A stretch of 64,000 nt of DNA, from contig OX336391.1 of assembly GCA_946902985.2 (NCBI GenBank), positions 76,361,947-76,425,946 of the forward strand, given 5' to 3'. Source of the DNA: Meconema thalassinum (lineage: Eukaryota; Arthropoda; Insecta; Orthoptera; Tettigoniidae). Of the stretch, positions 1 to 13,111 are shown in pieces. A program made the position numbers and the translations under genes. A model generated the notes under the pieces. It saw nothing but the letters and a program-made list of their open reading frames with translations. It ran no database searches and was not told where the DNA came from. Position 1 is the stretch's first letter. The number at the start of each line of letters is the position of its first letter.

Positions 1-1280
1 CGTGGTCTGCACAAAGACCAAGAAGCAATGGTCCATTGGGATTACATTTTCCGAGTCCCTGTTTGCCCATCACATGATTCCATAGCCTGTGATCTTTCCC
101 AACTCTGGCATTGAAATCACCGAGTAGCAAGAGTTTATCTGCAGATGGTAACTTTGAGATGATTTCACTTAGCTGATTATAGAACTGAGCCTTTACTTCA
201 TCATCAGAATCTAAGGTGGAGCATAGGAAGAGATGAGTGTCATAAAGGAACCTCCTGAGAGTGGTATGCGGAGAGTCATGAGCCTTTCGCTGATTGCAAT
301 GGGCGTAAGTTGGTGATCATTTACCAGTTTGGTCTTCACAGCGAAGCCCTCACCGTGAATACGACATTCTCCCTCCTCCTTTCCTTTCCAGAAGATGGTA
401 TATCCTGTTCCAGATTCGGTGATCTTGCCTTCAGAAGATAGCCTAGTTTCACTGAGAGCAGCAATGTCAACGTTGAGTCTTGATACGCATGGGTTACAAG
501 AGCTGACCTTCTCTCAGGTCTAACGTTATTGTCCATATCAAGCAAAGTTCTGATGATCCATGATCCAGTAATCAATTTGTGCGTCTTTACTGTTTTTTAG
601 TTTCGACCGCATGAGTGCGGTTGCCCAGCCGGACCAAGATTGTGTCTTCCGATGTTTAGCCTAGCTTTTCTAGGGCCTTCCCCATGTGGGGTGGGCAGCG
701 GTGATCCTGAATAGGCCTGCCCAAACACAGATACAGGATCGAATTCCTGAGTAGTCACAGAGTATCCGGAAGACGACCATCATACATCTGCTGCCAACGT
801 GCAGGTCCGAACTAGGGGCTTCCAGTTACACCCATAACCTTCCCCCACCATCCATATCCCATCGCCCTTGGACTTTGAAAGTAAGTGACGTACGGAAGAA
901 GTACCACTGGCGTGAATTTGTTTAGGGTGGATCTCAGCTTGCCAGGACGAGACCCAAACACTATGATCTCTGAGCCTTATCCTGCGGCTCACACAGAATG
1001 AGACATGCAGGACCTAACACAGAGACTGCAACGAACTGCTGCATACTCAAGTACTACTGAGGTGCGCCTTTACGGCCAGTCCGTCTGGCCTGACCTCTTC
1101 CGCCTCTATGACCGTTGGGAGCCATGAGAGTGATTGGCTCCTCCTCCGCTCATTTTGCCGTTGGGCCAAACTCTGCCCATCATAACTATGGACAATAGTT
1201 TGCTCTATTAAACCTGAGCAATAGGCTGCCCCTTCCGCCAACCACACTGTGCCAGAGTTCACCTCTTCCACCGCAGGTAC
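1..1280 (-). pseudogene. 5' half of a non-LTR retrotransposon (APE-type endonuclease), broken
   Basis: Read on the minus strand, about 600 down to 1 encodes the endonuclease domain that nicks target DNA for LINE integration. The motif GDFNARVG lies at about 98-121, followed by the DHRLWNHVMG stretch; further upstream are IFWKGKEEG (about 370-395) and the AVKTKL and AISERLM segments. The frame is lost by an indel near 218-224 and again near 400-480, so this is a dead copy. The body runs off the left window edge, so the reverse transcriptase of this copy is not seen. 600-1280 should be its 5' untranslated or ORF1-like part; I see no domain there. It directly follows the tail of another LINE copy at 1283. 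Clade is uncertain (RTE- or CR1-like). Confidence 0.75.
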
Positions 1281-1282
1281 CG

Positions 1283-1813
1283 TTGAGGTTGTTGTTGTTT
1301 GAGTCTTCAGTCTTTTGACTGGTTTGATGCAGCTCTCCATTCCCCCCTGTCCTGAGCTATTCGTTTCATCTCTACATAGCTCCGACACCCTACATCCGAG
1401 GCAATCTGTTTAACATATTCTAACCTTGGTCTACCCCTACAGTTTTTGTCCTCGACTCTTCCTTCCATAACTAAGCTTGCTATTCCTGGGTGTCTTAGTA
1501 TGTGTCCTACCAACCTATCTCTTCTCTTCATTAGCAGTCGCCAGAAACATCTCTCATCTCCCACTCGTCTTAATACCTCTTTGTTTGTAACCCTATCTAC
1601 CCATCTGATCTTCATCATTCTCCTGTAACACCACATTTCAAATGCTTCAATTCTCCTCTTTTCTGCTGCACCAATAGTCCAAGTTTCACATCCATAGAGC
1701 ACCACTCTCCAGACAAAGGCTTTCAAAAATGACTTCCTAATACCTAAATCTATATTCGATGTCAGCAGATTCCTTTTTTGTAGAAATGCTTTCTTTGCCG
1801 TTGAGGACTTCAC
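1283..1813 (-). pseudogene. 3' end of a non-LTR retrotransposon (RT C-terminus)
   Basis: A minus-strand frame covers the region after the reverse-transcriptase palm of an insect LINE. Landmarks are LYGCETWT, EMWCYRRMM, RWVDRVTNKEVL and RGRPR, in the usual order. Downstream (1357 to 1283) is a 3' tail ending in CAA repeats. A related tail lies inside element B at about 46,940-46,999, so the family is dispersed in this genome. The copy is 5'-truncated near 1,815. The abutment of this tail to the 5' region of the next copy at 1280 suggests insertion of one copy beside another or a tandem arrangement. Confidence 0.75.
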
Positions 1814-3256
1814 CGTAACCCTAACAAGGTACTACCAGCCGGGCCAGCTGGACCAAGGTTTTTTAAAGAGGTGTTACTTTATCACTCCCTACTCCCTAAT
1901 GGCACACGTAGGAAGAAGGCCGTTCAATTCGCGAGAAATCAACCGCACATAACTCTTGGGAAATAAAACCTGAGTGCTCAGATAAACGGTATTTGTGGGG
2001 ACAATTTTGAATTCTAACACGTCAGATCCTAGGCAACGGTTTTAGTAATACTCGGTACTACAATTTGTTCCGTGTCTAAGATACCTATGTCGTTTTCTAT
2101 CGCCTTGCTCGGTATAAATTAATTCTCGCATTGTACGAATTCTTCCTACGAGGCTTTACTGAATCTTTGAGCTAGCCTTCCCTCTCATGGTGAGTTGAAA
2201 AAAGTTCTAATTTGTTTCCCAATCGCTTAGAATTGGACATCGTAAAGCGAGGAAAAGGCACAGGCCTTGTTACAGCCTTCCCATAAGTTCTGCTAACTGA
2301 AAGCAAGATCTGATTTCTCTTTTCCTGGTTAGGTTCTTGCTGTCCACTTGTATATTGATTGGGACAGATGCATCCAAATTACAGGCCTAGAGGCTACTAC
2401 TCTCTTGCTGAATCAGTCGATTTTTAGGGATTATAGGCAATTCAACTTGACATGGATTCCAATATTTACTATTTAAAAGTTTGTGGGTGGTTGTGAGCCA
2501 TCTGATAACCTGTGTCATTGTGAAGGCCTTACTAGAGTACAACAGGAGATAGGTGCCACAAAGTACTTGCCTTTAGAGATGTGTTTATATTTATTTTAAT
2601 AAGGTTATGACTAGAGGGTTTAAAGAGGGAGGGGTTTGGGGGGGATTCACACACTGTTTATAAACTCAGCTAGTAGGAATAATATCAATTAGACAGTTCC
2701 TAATCACCCCCCTTCACTCATTCATTTATCGTTCTACTTAGTCATATATTTCCTCATTGCATGTGCTTACATCATTACACTTAAGCATATTTACAGGAAT
2801 GCACTTCATATAAAATATCATTGTTCTTGGTGCAAACAAACAACGACTAGAGGACCTCTTTAAAGGGCCTAAGATTTCACGGAGGATGGATGTAGGTTCG
2901 TTACCCGGGAGGTGCCTCCGCCTTAACAGCTGCTTGAGAGGCTCACAGGCCTCTTCAGCTTTTCGAGGCAGTGTAACATCCTGAATGTTAACGTATTCAT
3001 CTCACTCTTTCAGGACCTGGTTCAGATACGTGTTCGGTCTTTCTGCATCGGAACTGTGAGGATTCTCTCTAATTAAGGCGAGGTAATGTATGGTGTTTGG
3101 TTGTCTCGCAGGCCAAAAATGACGCTGTTAGAGATACCAGACCCCCAGGGCTAATTTACTTTCTAGGAGACTCTACTTTCATTCTGTTAGTCTCCTACTA
3201 CAGGTTTCTCATCAAGGAGAAGGGCCCTAAGGAACGAGAGTAGCTCTAGATGAGGC
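1814..3256. other. Unassigned sequence
   Basis: No open frame of note, no terminal repeats and no recognisable domain. Base composition is mixed; there is a G-rich run near 2,625-2,645. It may be decayed transposon sequence, but nothing supports a specific call. Confidence 0.4.
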
Positions 3257-3740
3257 TTGCTTACCCTGCTCAGGAGGCAGGGCCTTTCGGGAAGACACAG
3301 GACTAACGAGGAAGCAATTATCTTCCTAAAGAAAGCATTGTGTGTTTCGAAATTTACTCCGTCCCGGCTAATGTATGAGCTGTCTGCAGAGCCATTCTGT
3401 ATGGAGCAAATCAGACTACAAATGCAACTTCCATATAGCGCTGCCTATCAGGAACTTCTTGCGGAATTTCATATAAAAAAGAAAGAAATATGGTTGGACT
3501 TCTATGGGACAGAAGCGATGTTATCGTCTGACTGGAGGAGAGCTGACTACGAATTACGACAAACTGTGACGCGTTTCGCTGTCCATGGATTTCACTGCAG
3601 GATATGCGGAAGATAAGACTTTCACACTCCTAATGTAGCTACATGCATATGTGAATTGTGTAGCGAGCCCTGTGACCGATATCATGCGGCATACTGTAAA
3701 AGGGGATTGACTTCCCTGACGCAATTTTGTAGCGACTGAC
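3257..3740 (+). pseudogene. Possible non-LTR reverse-transcriptase C-terminal relic with Cys/His cluster
   Basis: A 119-residue frame (3257-3616) contains EIWLDFYGTEAML and VTRFAVHGFHCRICG, a pattern I associate with the C-terminal region of some LINE reverse transcriptases. After a TAA at 3614-3616 the same reading frame continues with a Cys/His cluster (CICELC, CDRYH) to about 3740, resembling the zinc-binding tail of such proteins. No palm-domain catalytic motif is present. A short decayed fragment of an element is the best reading; a captured host exon cannot be excluded. Confidence 0.35.
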
Positions 3741-5425
3741 AGTTCCTGCATTGTAATTTTTATTTTTCATTGGCCATTGGCTGCATTAAAACTGTTATTA
3801 ATATTAATAATTATCCAGGAATTCCCTGGGGATGTTCCACAACTTAGGTCCTTTCAGGCACTGTTGCGAAAGGCAGATTACTGTAGGTTCCCCGCCCTCT
3901 GTAGATATCAACCTGCAGGCCGAATGGCTGCCGCTTTCAAGGATATCGACTTGTTACCGGGAGGCTGTCCTCCTACTCGGGGGCTACAGGAAGAATTAAG
4001 CTTCGGGCAGGTGAGCGGCGGTCTCGCCAGGGGGCATCGCGACGGCACCGGACGCCCCAAAACGTCGGCAACGAGAGGCGACCAGTGAAATGCTACCTTA
4101 GCCAGGACGGCAGAAATTAAGAGGGAAATTTTTCTCTCGAGTAAGGGGAAGTGCCAAACCTTTGGTTATCCCTTCGTATCCCCGAGGGACATACTGTAAT
4201 GTGTACATTTTCAAAATGATTGACGATTAACAGGACTCGTAAGAATTAACACTAGACAATGAACTAAATGAGCAAGTTTTCTTAGATTCCTGTACATTAA
4301 GTCATTGTCGTAGATCCGCTAGAACTAAAGAATTCCGTACGTTATTCATCCTCTTGAGATGTGTTCAAATATTTCCGCAAGGATTCAGGACGAAGTGGAG
4401 AGGGGAAAAGGTACACGTATATAAGAGTTTTGTAGGCCTATACTTTACAGTACGCTATGCATGGAATAAATTCGGTATGTGACTTTGTCAACAAGGAGTG
4501 GGTCACTCCACATTTTAGCGGCTGGAGCATCGCTTCTGTCCAATGCCCACACATATGGAAACCTTTAATATCTCAAAACGTACTCGTCGGATTTTCAAAA
4601 TAAGCATATCACTTAAATTGCCACTTGAATCTTAGTTCTTCCAGTGGGTGAAATTAGTATAGACCCATTTAAAAAACGAAAGTTGCTACCAGTTTCTCGG
4701 TAAATACGTGTGTGCTGGGAGTAAAATGGACAGTGCTGCATGGGAATGTGAAAACAGAATGACGATATCTCAAACGGTTCCTCAGATATTTGAGGTGCTC
4801 AAGTTAGCTGAATCGCCCTGTATATTGATTGTGTAGAACTGTTGCCTTCTATAAGGTATTGTGTTGGATTTCTCTGTTTGCCTAGTGTGACTCCGGTGCC
4901 CTTTGTTCATTGTTGAATCCCTGATTAGTATTTTATATCGGTGTATGTAATCGTGTGTGAAGGGGGTTGTGAATGTTATTTGAGGAGTTGCTTTGGGCAT
5001 GAAGGGGTTGGGGGGAGGTATATCCTACTGAACGTAGTTCAGGCCAGATGCTATTCCACCAGTATTTTGGGCCTAGCGGGTGTGTGTTGTCTTTGCGAGG
5101 TGTATGCGAGGTTTGTGTCGATGTTTAGAATGTTTTGAAGGTCAAGGGGGTAGGCGGGGAGAGTGTAGTGTATGAAGGGGCTGGGGGAATGTAATGGGCA
5201 AGGTTTTCATTCTAGGGGATTTGTATTTGACGTGTACGAAACCGGTTTATCTGTTCTCGAAGAGGGAAACGACGCTTCAAATTCGTTAAGGAATTGCGCG
5301 TAGTGCCTGGAAGCTATGCCACAGGGAAAGACATGGTGGTAGTATCTGCATGGAAATCTAACAGCTCGAAGCGGGGACTGCAAGGTCGTGTGGATTGTAA
5401 AGGCTGGGCCGTAACAATATCCTTA
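3741..5425. other. Unassigned sequence
   Basis: Contains only short frames and a GT-rich stretch at about 4,930-5,200. A GC-richer patch lies at 3,900-4,090. I see no domain, terminal repeat or RNA gene here. Confidence 0.4.
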
Positions 5426-8400
5426 CCTGCTTCATGCTGAGAGTCTTCTCCCAAACATAAAGGTGTGTTTAACACGTTGATTGCTACGCCCCACTAGAGA
5501 CGGTGCATTAGACCCTCTAGCTGCTGCAACCTTAGAGCCTTCTCCCAAACATAAAGGTGTGTTTAACACGTTGATTGCTACGCCCAACTAGAGACGGTGC
5601 ATTAGACTACCTGCTGTAATCTTAGAGCCTTCTCCCAATCATAAAGGTGTGTTTAACACGTTGATTGCTACGCCCGCCTAGAGACGGTGCATTTGACTCT
5701 CTACTTGCTGTAATCTTAGAGTCTTCACCCAAACATAAAGGTGTGTTTAACACGTTGATTGCTACGCCCAACTAGAGACGGTGCATTAGACTACCTGCTG
5801 TAATCTTAGAGCCTTCTCCCAATCATAAAGGTGTGTTTAATACGTTGATTGCTTAGCCCGAATAGAGACGGTGCATTAGACTGCCTGCTGTAATCTTAGA
5901 TCCTTCTCCCAATCATAAAGGTGTGTTTAACACGCTGATTTCTACGACCGAATAGAGACGGTGCATTAGACTCTCTACCTGCTGCAATCTTAGAGCTTTC
6001 TCCCAAACATAAAGGTGTGTTTAACACGTTGATTGCTACGCCTGCCTAGAGACGGTGCATTTGACTCTCTACTTGCTGTAATCTTAGAGTCTTCACCCAA
6101 ACATAAAGGTGTGTTTAACACGTTGATTGCTACGCCCAACTAGAGACGGTGCATTAGACTACCTGCTGTAATCTTAGAGCCTTCTCCCAATCATAAAGGT
6201 GTGTTTAATACGTTGATTGCTTATCCCGAATAGAGACGGTGCATTAGACTGCCTGCTGTAATCTTAGAGCCTTCTCCCAATCATAAAGGTGTGTTTAACA
6301 CGTTGATTTCTACGCCCGAATAGAGACGGTGCATTAGACTCTCTACCTGCTGCAATCTTAGAGCTTTCTCCCAAACATAAAGTTGTGTTTAACACGTTGA
6401 TTGCTACGCCCGCCTAGAGACGGTGCATTAGACTCTCTACTTGCTGTAATCTTAGAGTCTTCACCCAAACATAAAAGTGTGTTTAACACGTTGATTGCTA
6501 CGCCCAACTAGAGACGGTGCATTAGACTGCCTGCTGTAATCTTAGAGCCTTCTCCCAATCATAAAGGTGTGTTTAACACGTTGATTGCTACGCCCAACTA
6601 GAGACGGTGCATTAGACTACCTGCTGTAATCTTAGAGCCTTCTCCCAATCATAAAGGTGTGTTTAACACGTTGATTTCTACGCCCGATTAGAGACGGTGC
6701 ATTAGACTCTCTACCTGCTGCAATCTTAGAGCTTTCTCCCAAACATAAAGTTGTGTTTAACACGTTGATTGCTACGCCCGCCTAGAGACGGTGCATTAGA
6801 CTCTCTACTTGCTGTAATCTTAGAGTCTTCACCCAAACATAAAGTTGTGTTTAACACGTTGATTGCTACGCCCAACTAGAGACGGTGCATTAGACTAACT
6901 GCTGTAATCTTAGAGCCTTCTCCCAAACATAAAGGTGTGTTTAACACGTTGATTGCTTAGCCCGAATAGAGACGGTGCATTAGACTGCCTGCTGTAATCT
7001 TAGAGCCTTCTCCCAATCATAAAGGTGTGTTTAACACGTTGATTGCTACGCCTGACTAGAGACGGTGCATTAGACTCTCTACCTGCTGCAATCTTAGTTC
7101 CTTCTCCCAAACATAAAAGTGTGTTTAACACGTTGATTGCTACGCCCGACTAGAGACGGTGCATTAGACTCTCTACTTGCTGTAATCTTAGAGCCTTCTA
7201 CCAAACATAAAGGTGTGTTTAACACGTTGATTGCTACACCCGACTAGAGACGGTGCATTATACTCTCTACCTGCTGCAATTTTACAGCCTTCTCCCAAAC
7301 TTAAAGGTGTGTTTAACACGTTGATTGCTGCGCCCGACTAGAGACAGTGCATAAGACTCTCTCCCTGCTGCAATCTTAGAGCCTTCTCCCAAACCTAAAG
7401 GTGTGTTTTACACGTTGATTTCTGCGCCCGACTAGAGACGGTGCATTTGACTCTCTACTTGCTTGCAATCATAGAGCCTTCTCCCAAACATAATGGTGTG
7501 TATAACACGTTGATTGCTACGCCCGAATAGAGACGGTGCGTTAGACTCTCTACTGCTGCAATCTTAGTTCCTTCTCCCAAACATAAAGTTGTGTTTAACA
7601 CGTTGATTGCTACGCCCGACTAGAGACGGTGCATTAGACTCTCTACTTGCTGTAATCTTAGAGCCTTCTCCCAAATATAAAGGTGTGTTTAACACGTTGA
7701 TTTCTATGCCCGACTAGAGACGGTGCATTAGACTCTCTACCTGCTGCAATCTTAGAGCTTTCTCCCAAACATAAAGGTGTGTTTAACACGTTGACTGCTA
7801 CGCCCGACTAGAGACGATGCATTAGACTCTCTACTTGCTGTAATCTTAGAGCCTTCTCCCAAATATAAAGGTGTGTTTAACACGTTGATTGCTACGCCCG
7901 ACTAGAGATGGTGCATTAGACTCTCTACTTGCTGTAATCTTAGAGCCTTCTCCCAAATATAAAGGTGTGTTTAACACGTTGATTGCTACGCCCGACTAGA
8001 GACGGTGAATTAAACTCTCTACCTGCTGCAATCTTAGAGCTTTCTGCCAAACATAAAGGTGTGTTTAACACGTTGATTGCTACGCCCGCCTAGAGACGGT
8101 GCATTAGACTCTCTACTTGCTGTAATCTTAAAGCCTTCTCCCAAACATAAAGGTGTGTGTAACAGGTTGATTGCTACGCCCAACTAGAGACGGTGCATTA
8201 GACTACCTGCTGTAATCTTAGAGCCTTCTCCCAGTAATAAAGGTGTGTTTAACACGTTGATTGCTACGCCTGACTAGAAACGGTGCATTAGACTCTCTAC
8301 CTGCTGCAAACTTAGAGCCTTCTCCCAAACATAAAGGTGTGTTTAACACGTTGTTTGCTACGCCCGACTAGAGACGGTGCATTAGACTCTCTACCTGCTG

Positions 8401-8762
8401 CAAACTTAGAGCCTTCTCCCAAATATAAAGGTGGGTTTAACACGTTGTTTGCTACGCCCGACTAGAGACGGTGCATTAGACTCTCTACCTACTGTAAACT
8501 TAGAGCCTTCTCCCGAACATAAAGGTGTGTTAAACACGTTGATTGGTACGCCTGACTAGAGACGGTGCATTAGACTCTCTACCTGATGCAATCTTGGAGC
8601 CTTCTCCCAAACATAAAGGTGTGTTTAACACGTTGATTGCTACGCCCGACTAGAGACGGTGTATTAGACTCTCTACCTGCTGCAATCTTAGAGCCTTCTG
8701 CCAAATATAATGTTGTGTTTAACACGTTGATTGCTACGCCCGACTAGAGACGGTGCATTAGA
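5426..8762. repeat. Tandem satellite, about 36 copies of a 90-94 bp unit
   Basis: The unit reads through fixed blocks such as AAGGTGTGTTTAACACGTTG and TAGAGACGGTGCATTAGACT. Unit length alternates between about 94 bp (with CTCTCTACCTGCTG) and about 90 bp (with ACTACCTGCTG). Between roughly 5.63 and 7.05 kb the variant beginning GAGTCTTCACCC recurs near 5,721, 6,089, 6,457 and 6,821, a spacing near 368 bp, i.e. a four-monomer higher-order repeat. The later half (about 7.1-8.76 kb) is less regular. No open frame is kept through the array. The flanks show no terminal repeats, so this looks like a true satellite and not a transposon internal repeat. Confidence 0.95.
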
Positions 8763-10324
8763 ACTTCTATTTATATCATAATCTCCATTCTCTCCTAGGT
8801 TCCAAGTCGAGCCCTAACTTGTTCTGGCATCTGTTGGACATGACGTAGTACTTCTTGAAATTGTATTTCTTCTCACAGAAGTAACTAACAGATCACTATG
8901 AATCAGGCTCAAAGTCAGTCCTCTACATCTGGAGTTCATCAGTGATGTAAACAAGCAAAGTTATGTCACCTGCTGTGAATTTGGATCTAAGAATATGAAA
9001 TGTTGTACCAGCAAGAAGCAACGTGTTTTACTTCCTTACTGAGTTTAGAAAACAATTGTACTGTTGGTTTGAAGATGTTGGGCGTAAAGAGTTTAATTTC
9101 AGAATAATAATTTTTATAAACATAAGACCTTGAATTTGCATTTTGAATAAGTAAGACCCAAAAACAAAAGACATTTTGAAACCTCACTGATAAGTTACAA
9201 CTACGACTTCTAACATTTTCTTAGCGTGCGAATGGATAAAATCAGCACTGAGGTTGCAAACAGCTAACTCATCTAGTTAATTTGTTACTTATTTGTTGTT
9301 TATAATCGTTGACTTGCTATGTATACCGGGAGAGACGCCCCCAATTGCGAATAAATGAATGAATCAATGAATGACGACCATGTGCGAGCCGAGGGTCACA
9401 TGACTACCACAGCCAATCAAATTATTACATATCACGATAAAGTAGTAAGGCAACAGTAATTACACCGGATTATTTGGAAGTGATATAATGGTATTGGCCG
9501 GAACGCAAATTCAAAAGGAAGTTTCCTATCTTTAGATTATCAGGGAGAAGCTTTAGTTGGACAGCAAAAGTATTTCAATTGTCACATGAATTTCGACCGC
9601 CTAAATTAAAGAAAGGACGCTTAAAGAAAGAAAAGGAGCGGGATTTGACTCCTATCATCGAGGCCTTTTGTTGAAGAACTTTGAATTCTACGGACGTTTT
9701 GGTCCCGACCAGGAATAGGTACGGCAGATTGCAAGTTCATTTGACCGCGAGGGCAGGGCCTTCGACAGTCAAGCTTGGCTATATTGACGGTGAAGGTTCA
9801 ACATTATATAACGAGAACTTAGAATAATTCGACACGTCCAGTGAAGAGATACTTGAACATTATTCTCCAGAAGTGATCAACAAAGTGAACAGTATATAAA
9901 CATTATTCCAGTGAACTGAACATTATTTTACGACATCGTAATAAATATTTAGCAGCGATACTGAAAAGCAGAGGCAAATATAGGTCTACAGGAATTAAGT
10001 CACAAGAGTTATTCGAAAATTATAAGGACTAATACTTATCTAAGAAGCTTACGAACAACTCAACATTATCTTCTATCATTATAGCAAAATGTCTATTATG
10101 AACTACAAATTGAGTCGACGAGGATGCTGGATATGAATATTGTGAAGACGTTGATGATGAGCTACTAAATGCAAGGGAAACAAAGCCAACGATAATATGT
10201 GGATTACTGGAGTGACTTGATACTATTTCATCATGGACTACATATTCTGAATCTCACGACGACACTAATAATTTCCTACATCAACTTGGACATTTAATTA
10301 TCAGTAAATACATAAATAACTACA
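8763..10324. other. Unassigned AT-rich sequence
   Basis: No supported gene. A short GAATGAAT-type run at about 9,350-9,372 follows a GC-richer segment and could be the 3' tail of an old retroposon. Confidence 0.35.
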
Positions 10325-10627
10325 ATGAGTTCCAACCAAGTAATCTTCAAGAAAGCTGCCACTCGAAGAAATATATCGACAATTCTGTCTATAAAAGCAG
10401 CGAGAACAGGTTTGAACGAGTTGCATCCAGTATTAAAGAGATGTAGAGCCAAAGACCGAGAGATCACCCAACAACTCGACATTGAACACAGGCAAAGAGA
10501 GGATGAAGCCATCCTTAGCTGGAATGAGATGCCAGTTCAAGCAGATCAAGTTCCACCAGGTTTGGAAATGCAGAATATCAACACGGCGGAATGTAGACGA
10601 ACGACTTCTATTTGTTCAGTAGTTTGA
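10325..10627 (+). CDS. Hypothetical 100-residue frame
   Basis: Unrecognised. The predicted product is charged, mostly helical-looking (Arg, Lys, Glu and Gln rich), with no Cys motif, signal peptide or membrane segment. It could be the N-terminus of a decayed gag-like gene, since helical charged N-termini are common there, but nothing downstream (10,630-11,100, very AT-rich) supports this. It may also be chance. Confidence 0.15.
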   Translation: MSSNQVIFKKAATRRNISTILSIKAARTGLNELHPVLKRCRAKDREITQQLDIEHRQREDEAILSWNEMPVQADQVPPGLEMQNINTAECRRTTSICSVV

Positions 10628-11100
10628 GAGTTTTTTGTGGATGATTTTGATCATGATTATCTTCTAAGAAAGATCTATCTATTTTATACTACCCATCTTT
10701 TTACTAATTTGGATAATTATTGTAGGAAATTTCATGTTTTTCGGAATTTTACTATTTTAGGATTTTTCAGAGAGACGTTGATTAATTTGAGTTAGATTTC
10801 TCTTTTATTCGACGAATGAGAAATTTTATAGACAAATTTTAGATATATTTAAGTTCAAACATGGTGTTATTCGATCTTATTAGAATTTATTTAGCAATTA
10901 TTAAGTTTTTGATATCAGGATTTGTGTAGTTATCTCATATTTTTGATTTAAATTGGATTTATAATAATGACGAGGCATTATTCGTTTCTAGAAAATTATG
11001 TCGTGAGTTAACGAAGTTTTGACAACTCTAAAACTATGCCAACCTTAACAATATTTATTAATTTAGCGTATGGCTACAAACATCACTAAAATATAAAAAG
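10628..11100. other. AT-rich spacer
   Basis: Strongly AT-rich, no frame or repeat structure seen. It abuts the 3' end of a minus-strand LINE relic. Confidence 0.35.
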
Positions 11101-11110
11101 GATTGCAAAA

Positions 11111-11560
11111 TTACAAATTAATATCCAGACCACGAATATAATCTATTGATCCCTCCGTTAGGACCAGGAACTCTGTTGGATCGCCAGGGAAGGCTCTGAT
11201 GGGACAATCCTGAACCACATGCTGAATAGTCAGCTTTTCAGCGCCGCAATCACAACTTGGAGAATCTTTCATCTTCCACTGGTGCAGAAAATCAGCACAC
11301 CTGCCAGTGTTGGTTTTTATGCGGTTAAGAGCTGACCAGATCTTCCGCGGTAATTCAAAGCCAGGTAGCTTGGTCGTTATACATGGCATCTTCAGTTGTT
11401 CTGTAGTAGCGTTAATCTGCTATCTATGCTTCCACCATACATTGGTGTTAAAACCTTTGCTGATACACATCCTTGCAATTTCCAGGGGCGGGTGACGAGA
11501 ACGAAGCCTTCCTTTATTAACGTTACCCGTGGCTACGCCCGCAATAACATTTGGAATCCC
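11111..11560 (-). pseudogene. Non-LTR retrotransposon RT C-terminus (second LINE family)
   Basis: The minus strand from about 11,520 to 11,111 gives the post-palm region of a jockey/CR1-like LINE. Landmarks are HPPLEIAR, LPGFELPRKIW, a Cys-rich CDCGAE...HVVQDCP knuckle and the terminal DYIRGLDI. A stop codon separates the first segment from the second (near 11,412), so it is broken. It differs from the LINE at 1-1.8 kb. It lies between the Helitron relic (11,713 onward) and AT-rich sequence, and may have truncated the Helitron 3' end. Confidence 0.7.
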
Positions 11561-11712
11561 GTTGTAACATTGGTTATATAAATTTTTCCTGTAGTGGAAG
11601 ATAATGACGGCAACATGGAGCGATGAAGTTGGAAATCGGGTGCAATATACGTCGGGGAGCTTTGATTTAAGGCAGGTCCCCTTGCCTACTGCCATGTCTA
11701 TTGAGAGTGTTT

Positions 11713-13111
11713 TTAACGCCTAAGCACTTCTCGGTAAAGTACATTTCTGGTCTTTCTCTCAGGCTGCAGATTGACTAAGCCACCAGAAGAACTGACTCTG
11801 GGGCATGCCACGTACAGTTGACCATGTGCGAAACAGTCACTTCTCAGATCCACGCCAGCTACTTTTAAACTCTCCCACTGAGCCTTGTTAATTGTCATGG
11901 CGTAGCAGTCCTTCAAAGGAAACTGCAGAGATGTTACAAAGGGCATATGCAGCGTGACTGAGGTTAAGAGGGAGCTTGAAGGCAGAATGCGCTGTTCTTC
12001 CACCATCCAGTAGGGTTGCTGCAATACCCGAGGAGGCGACTGCGATGGCAATGTTCTGTCGACTTCAAAATGTACTGAGCAGGAGATTAATCACGAAGGT
12101 TTTGCCAGTTCCGCATGGTGCATCCAGAAAAAAGAGCTGACCACATTCTGAAACAACACTTCGAACTATTTCGTCATAGGCCAATCTCTGCTCGTTGTTC
12201 AATTTTGGAACATTATCAGCAACCACTTTGGGCAGCTTAATTGTTTCGTAAGATAGTTCACTGACATATTCTCGGTAAACAACGACGTAGTCTTGTTCTC
12301 GAGAAGGCGACGGAAGTTCAAAGCGTTCTAGTTGTTGACCAGACATTTTTAGTACTAAACCCTCAAGAAGCACCAGACACCTGTTGTAGATAACGCCCAT
12401 GACCAGGTTGACATCAGCACACTGCATCTGAACCTCTCTCACCACATCTTCCGCGAGGCTGTCTTTGTGTGGTTTTTTTTTCCAGAGCATGATGGGATCA
12501 CTCACTTGACAAAACACCAGTAAGATGGCAAACAGCTCGCGTATCTTGTGGGGAGAGTCAGTGGAGGACGCTTCCTCTAGTGTGGGGTCCCAGTGCGCAT
12601 CATCCTCTAGCAAGCCAAGTGCTTTACATGCCGCTTGAAATGTTGGTTGAACCACCCCTGCCACGGTTTTGGGGCCAGGTGAGGGCCAGGGATTTTATGT
12701 AAAAGGAGGGGGAGGTAGTAGCACTCGGCATTACCAGGGTGAACGGTGTAAACTCTGCCAAGGGTCTGATCTTTTTTCATACCAGGTATTACCTTTCCAA
12801 ACGAAATAGGATGGAACTTCACAATATAAAAGTGTTGAAACAAATTTATCGGATCGGCATAGTTCGAAGAAAGGTTGTGTTTGGAGGGCTGTTAAACTGG
12901 TCACGAACGTCGTCTCCATTAAAGTAAACCCGCTGGCCGTTCTCGAGGTGGATGGCAAGTTGCATGACCGAAGGATAGCATTCATGTATGAGGAAGCAGA
13001 ATATGCGCCAAGCCGCCTCTGAGCTGATGATGTAACGTCCTGATTCATATCTCGCAACTTCGTCAAACTCTCCGATGCTAAAAGTAGCTTGGTCGAAACC
13101 TTTGTTAACAT
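11713..13111 (-). pseudogene. Helitron Rep-helicase relic (Pif1-type helicase part)
   Basis: Minus strand. 13,111-12,650 gives the region before the helicase; 12,664-12,065 ends with the Walker A motif LDAPCGTGKTF; 12,051-11,713 gives the C-terminal helicase motif with INKAQWESLKVAGVDL and HGQLYVACPRVSS. Helitron Rep/Hel proteins drive rolling-circle transposition. The HUH nuclease is not present, frames shift near 12,730 and 12,060, and the sequence after the Walker A block jumps to the final helicase motifs, so the middle of the helicase (Walker B onward) is deleted. No 3' CTRR hairpin terminus was found below 11,713. Confidence 0.8.

Noticed and set aside
5426..8762. CRISPR-like array
   Set aside because: Units are contiguous 90-94 bp monomers without unique spacers, in a eukaryotic context.
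12731..13111. Minus frame of 126 codons as a separate gene
   Set aside because: It is an out-of-register reading over the decayed Helitron protein.
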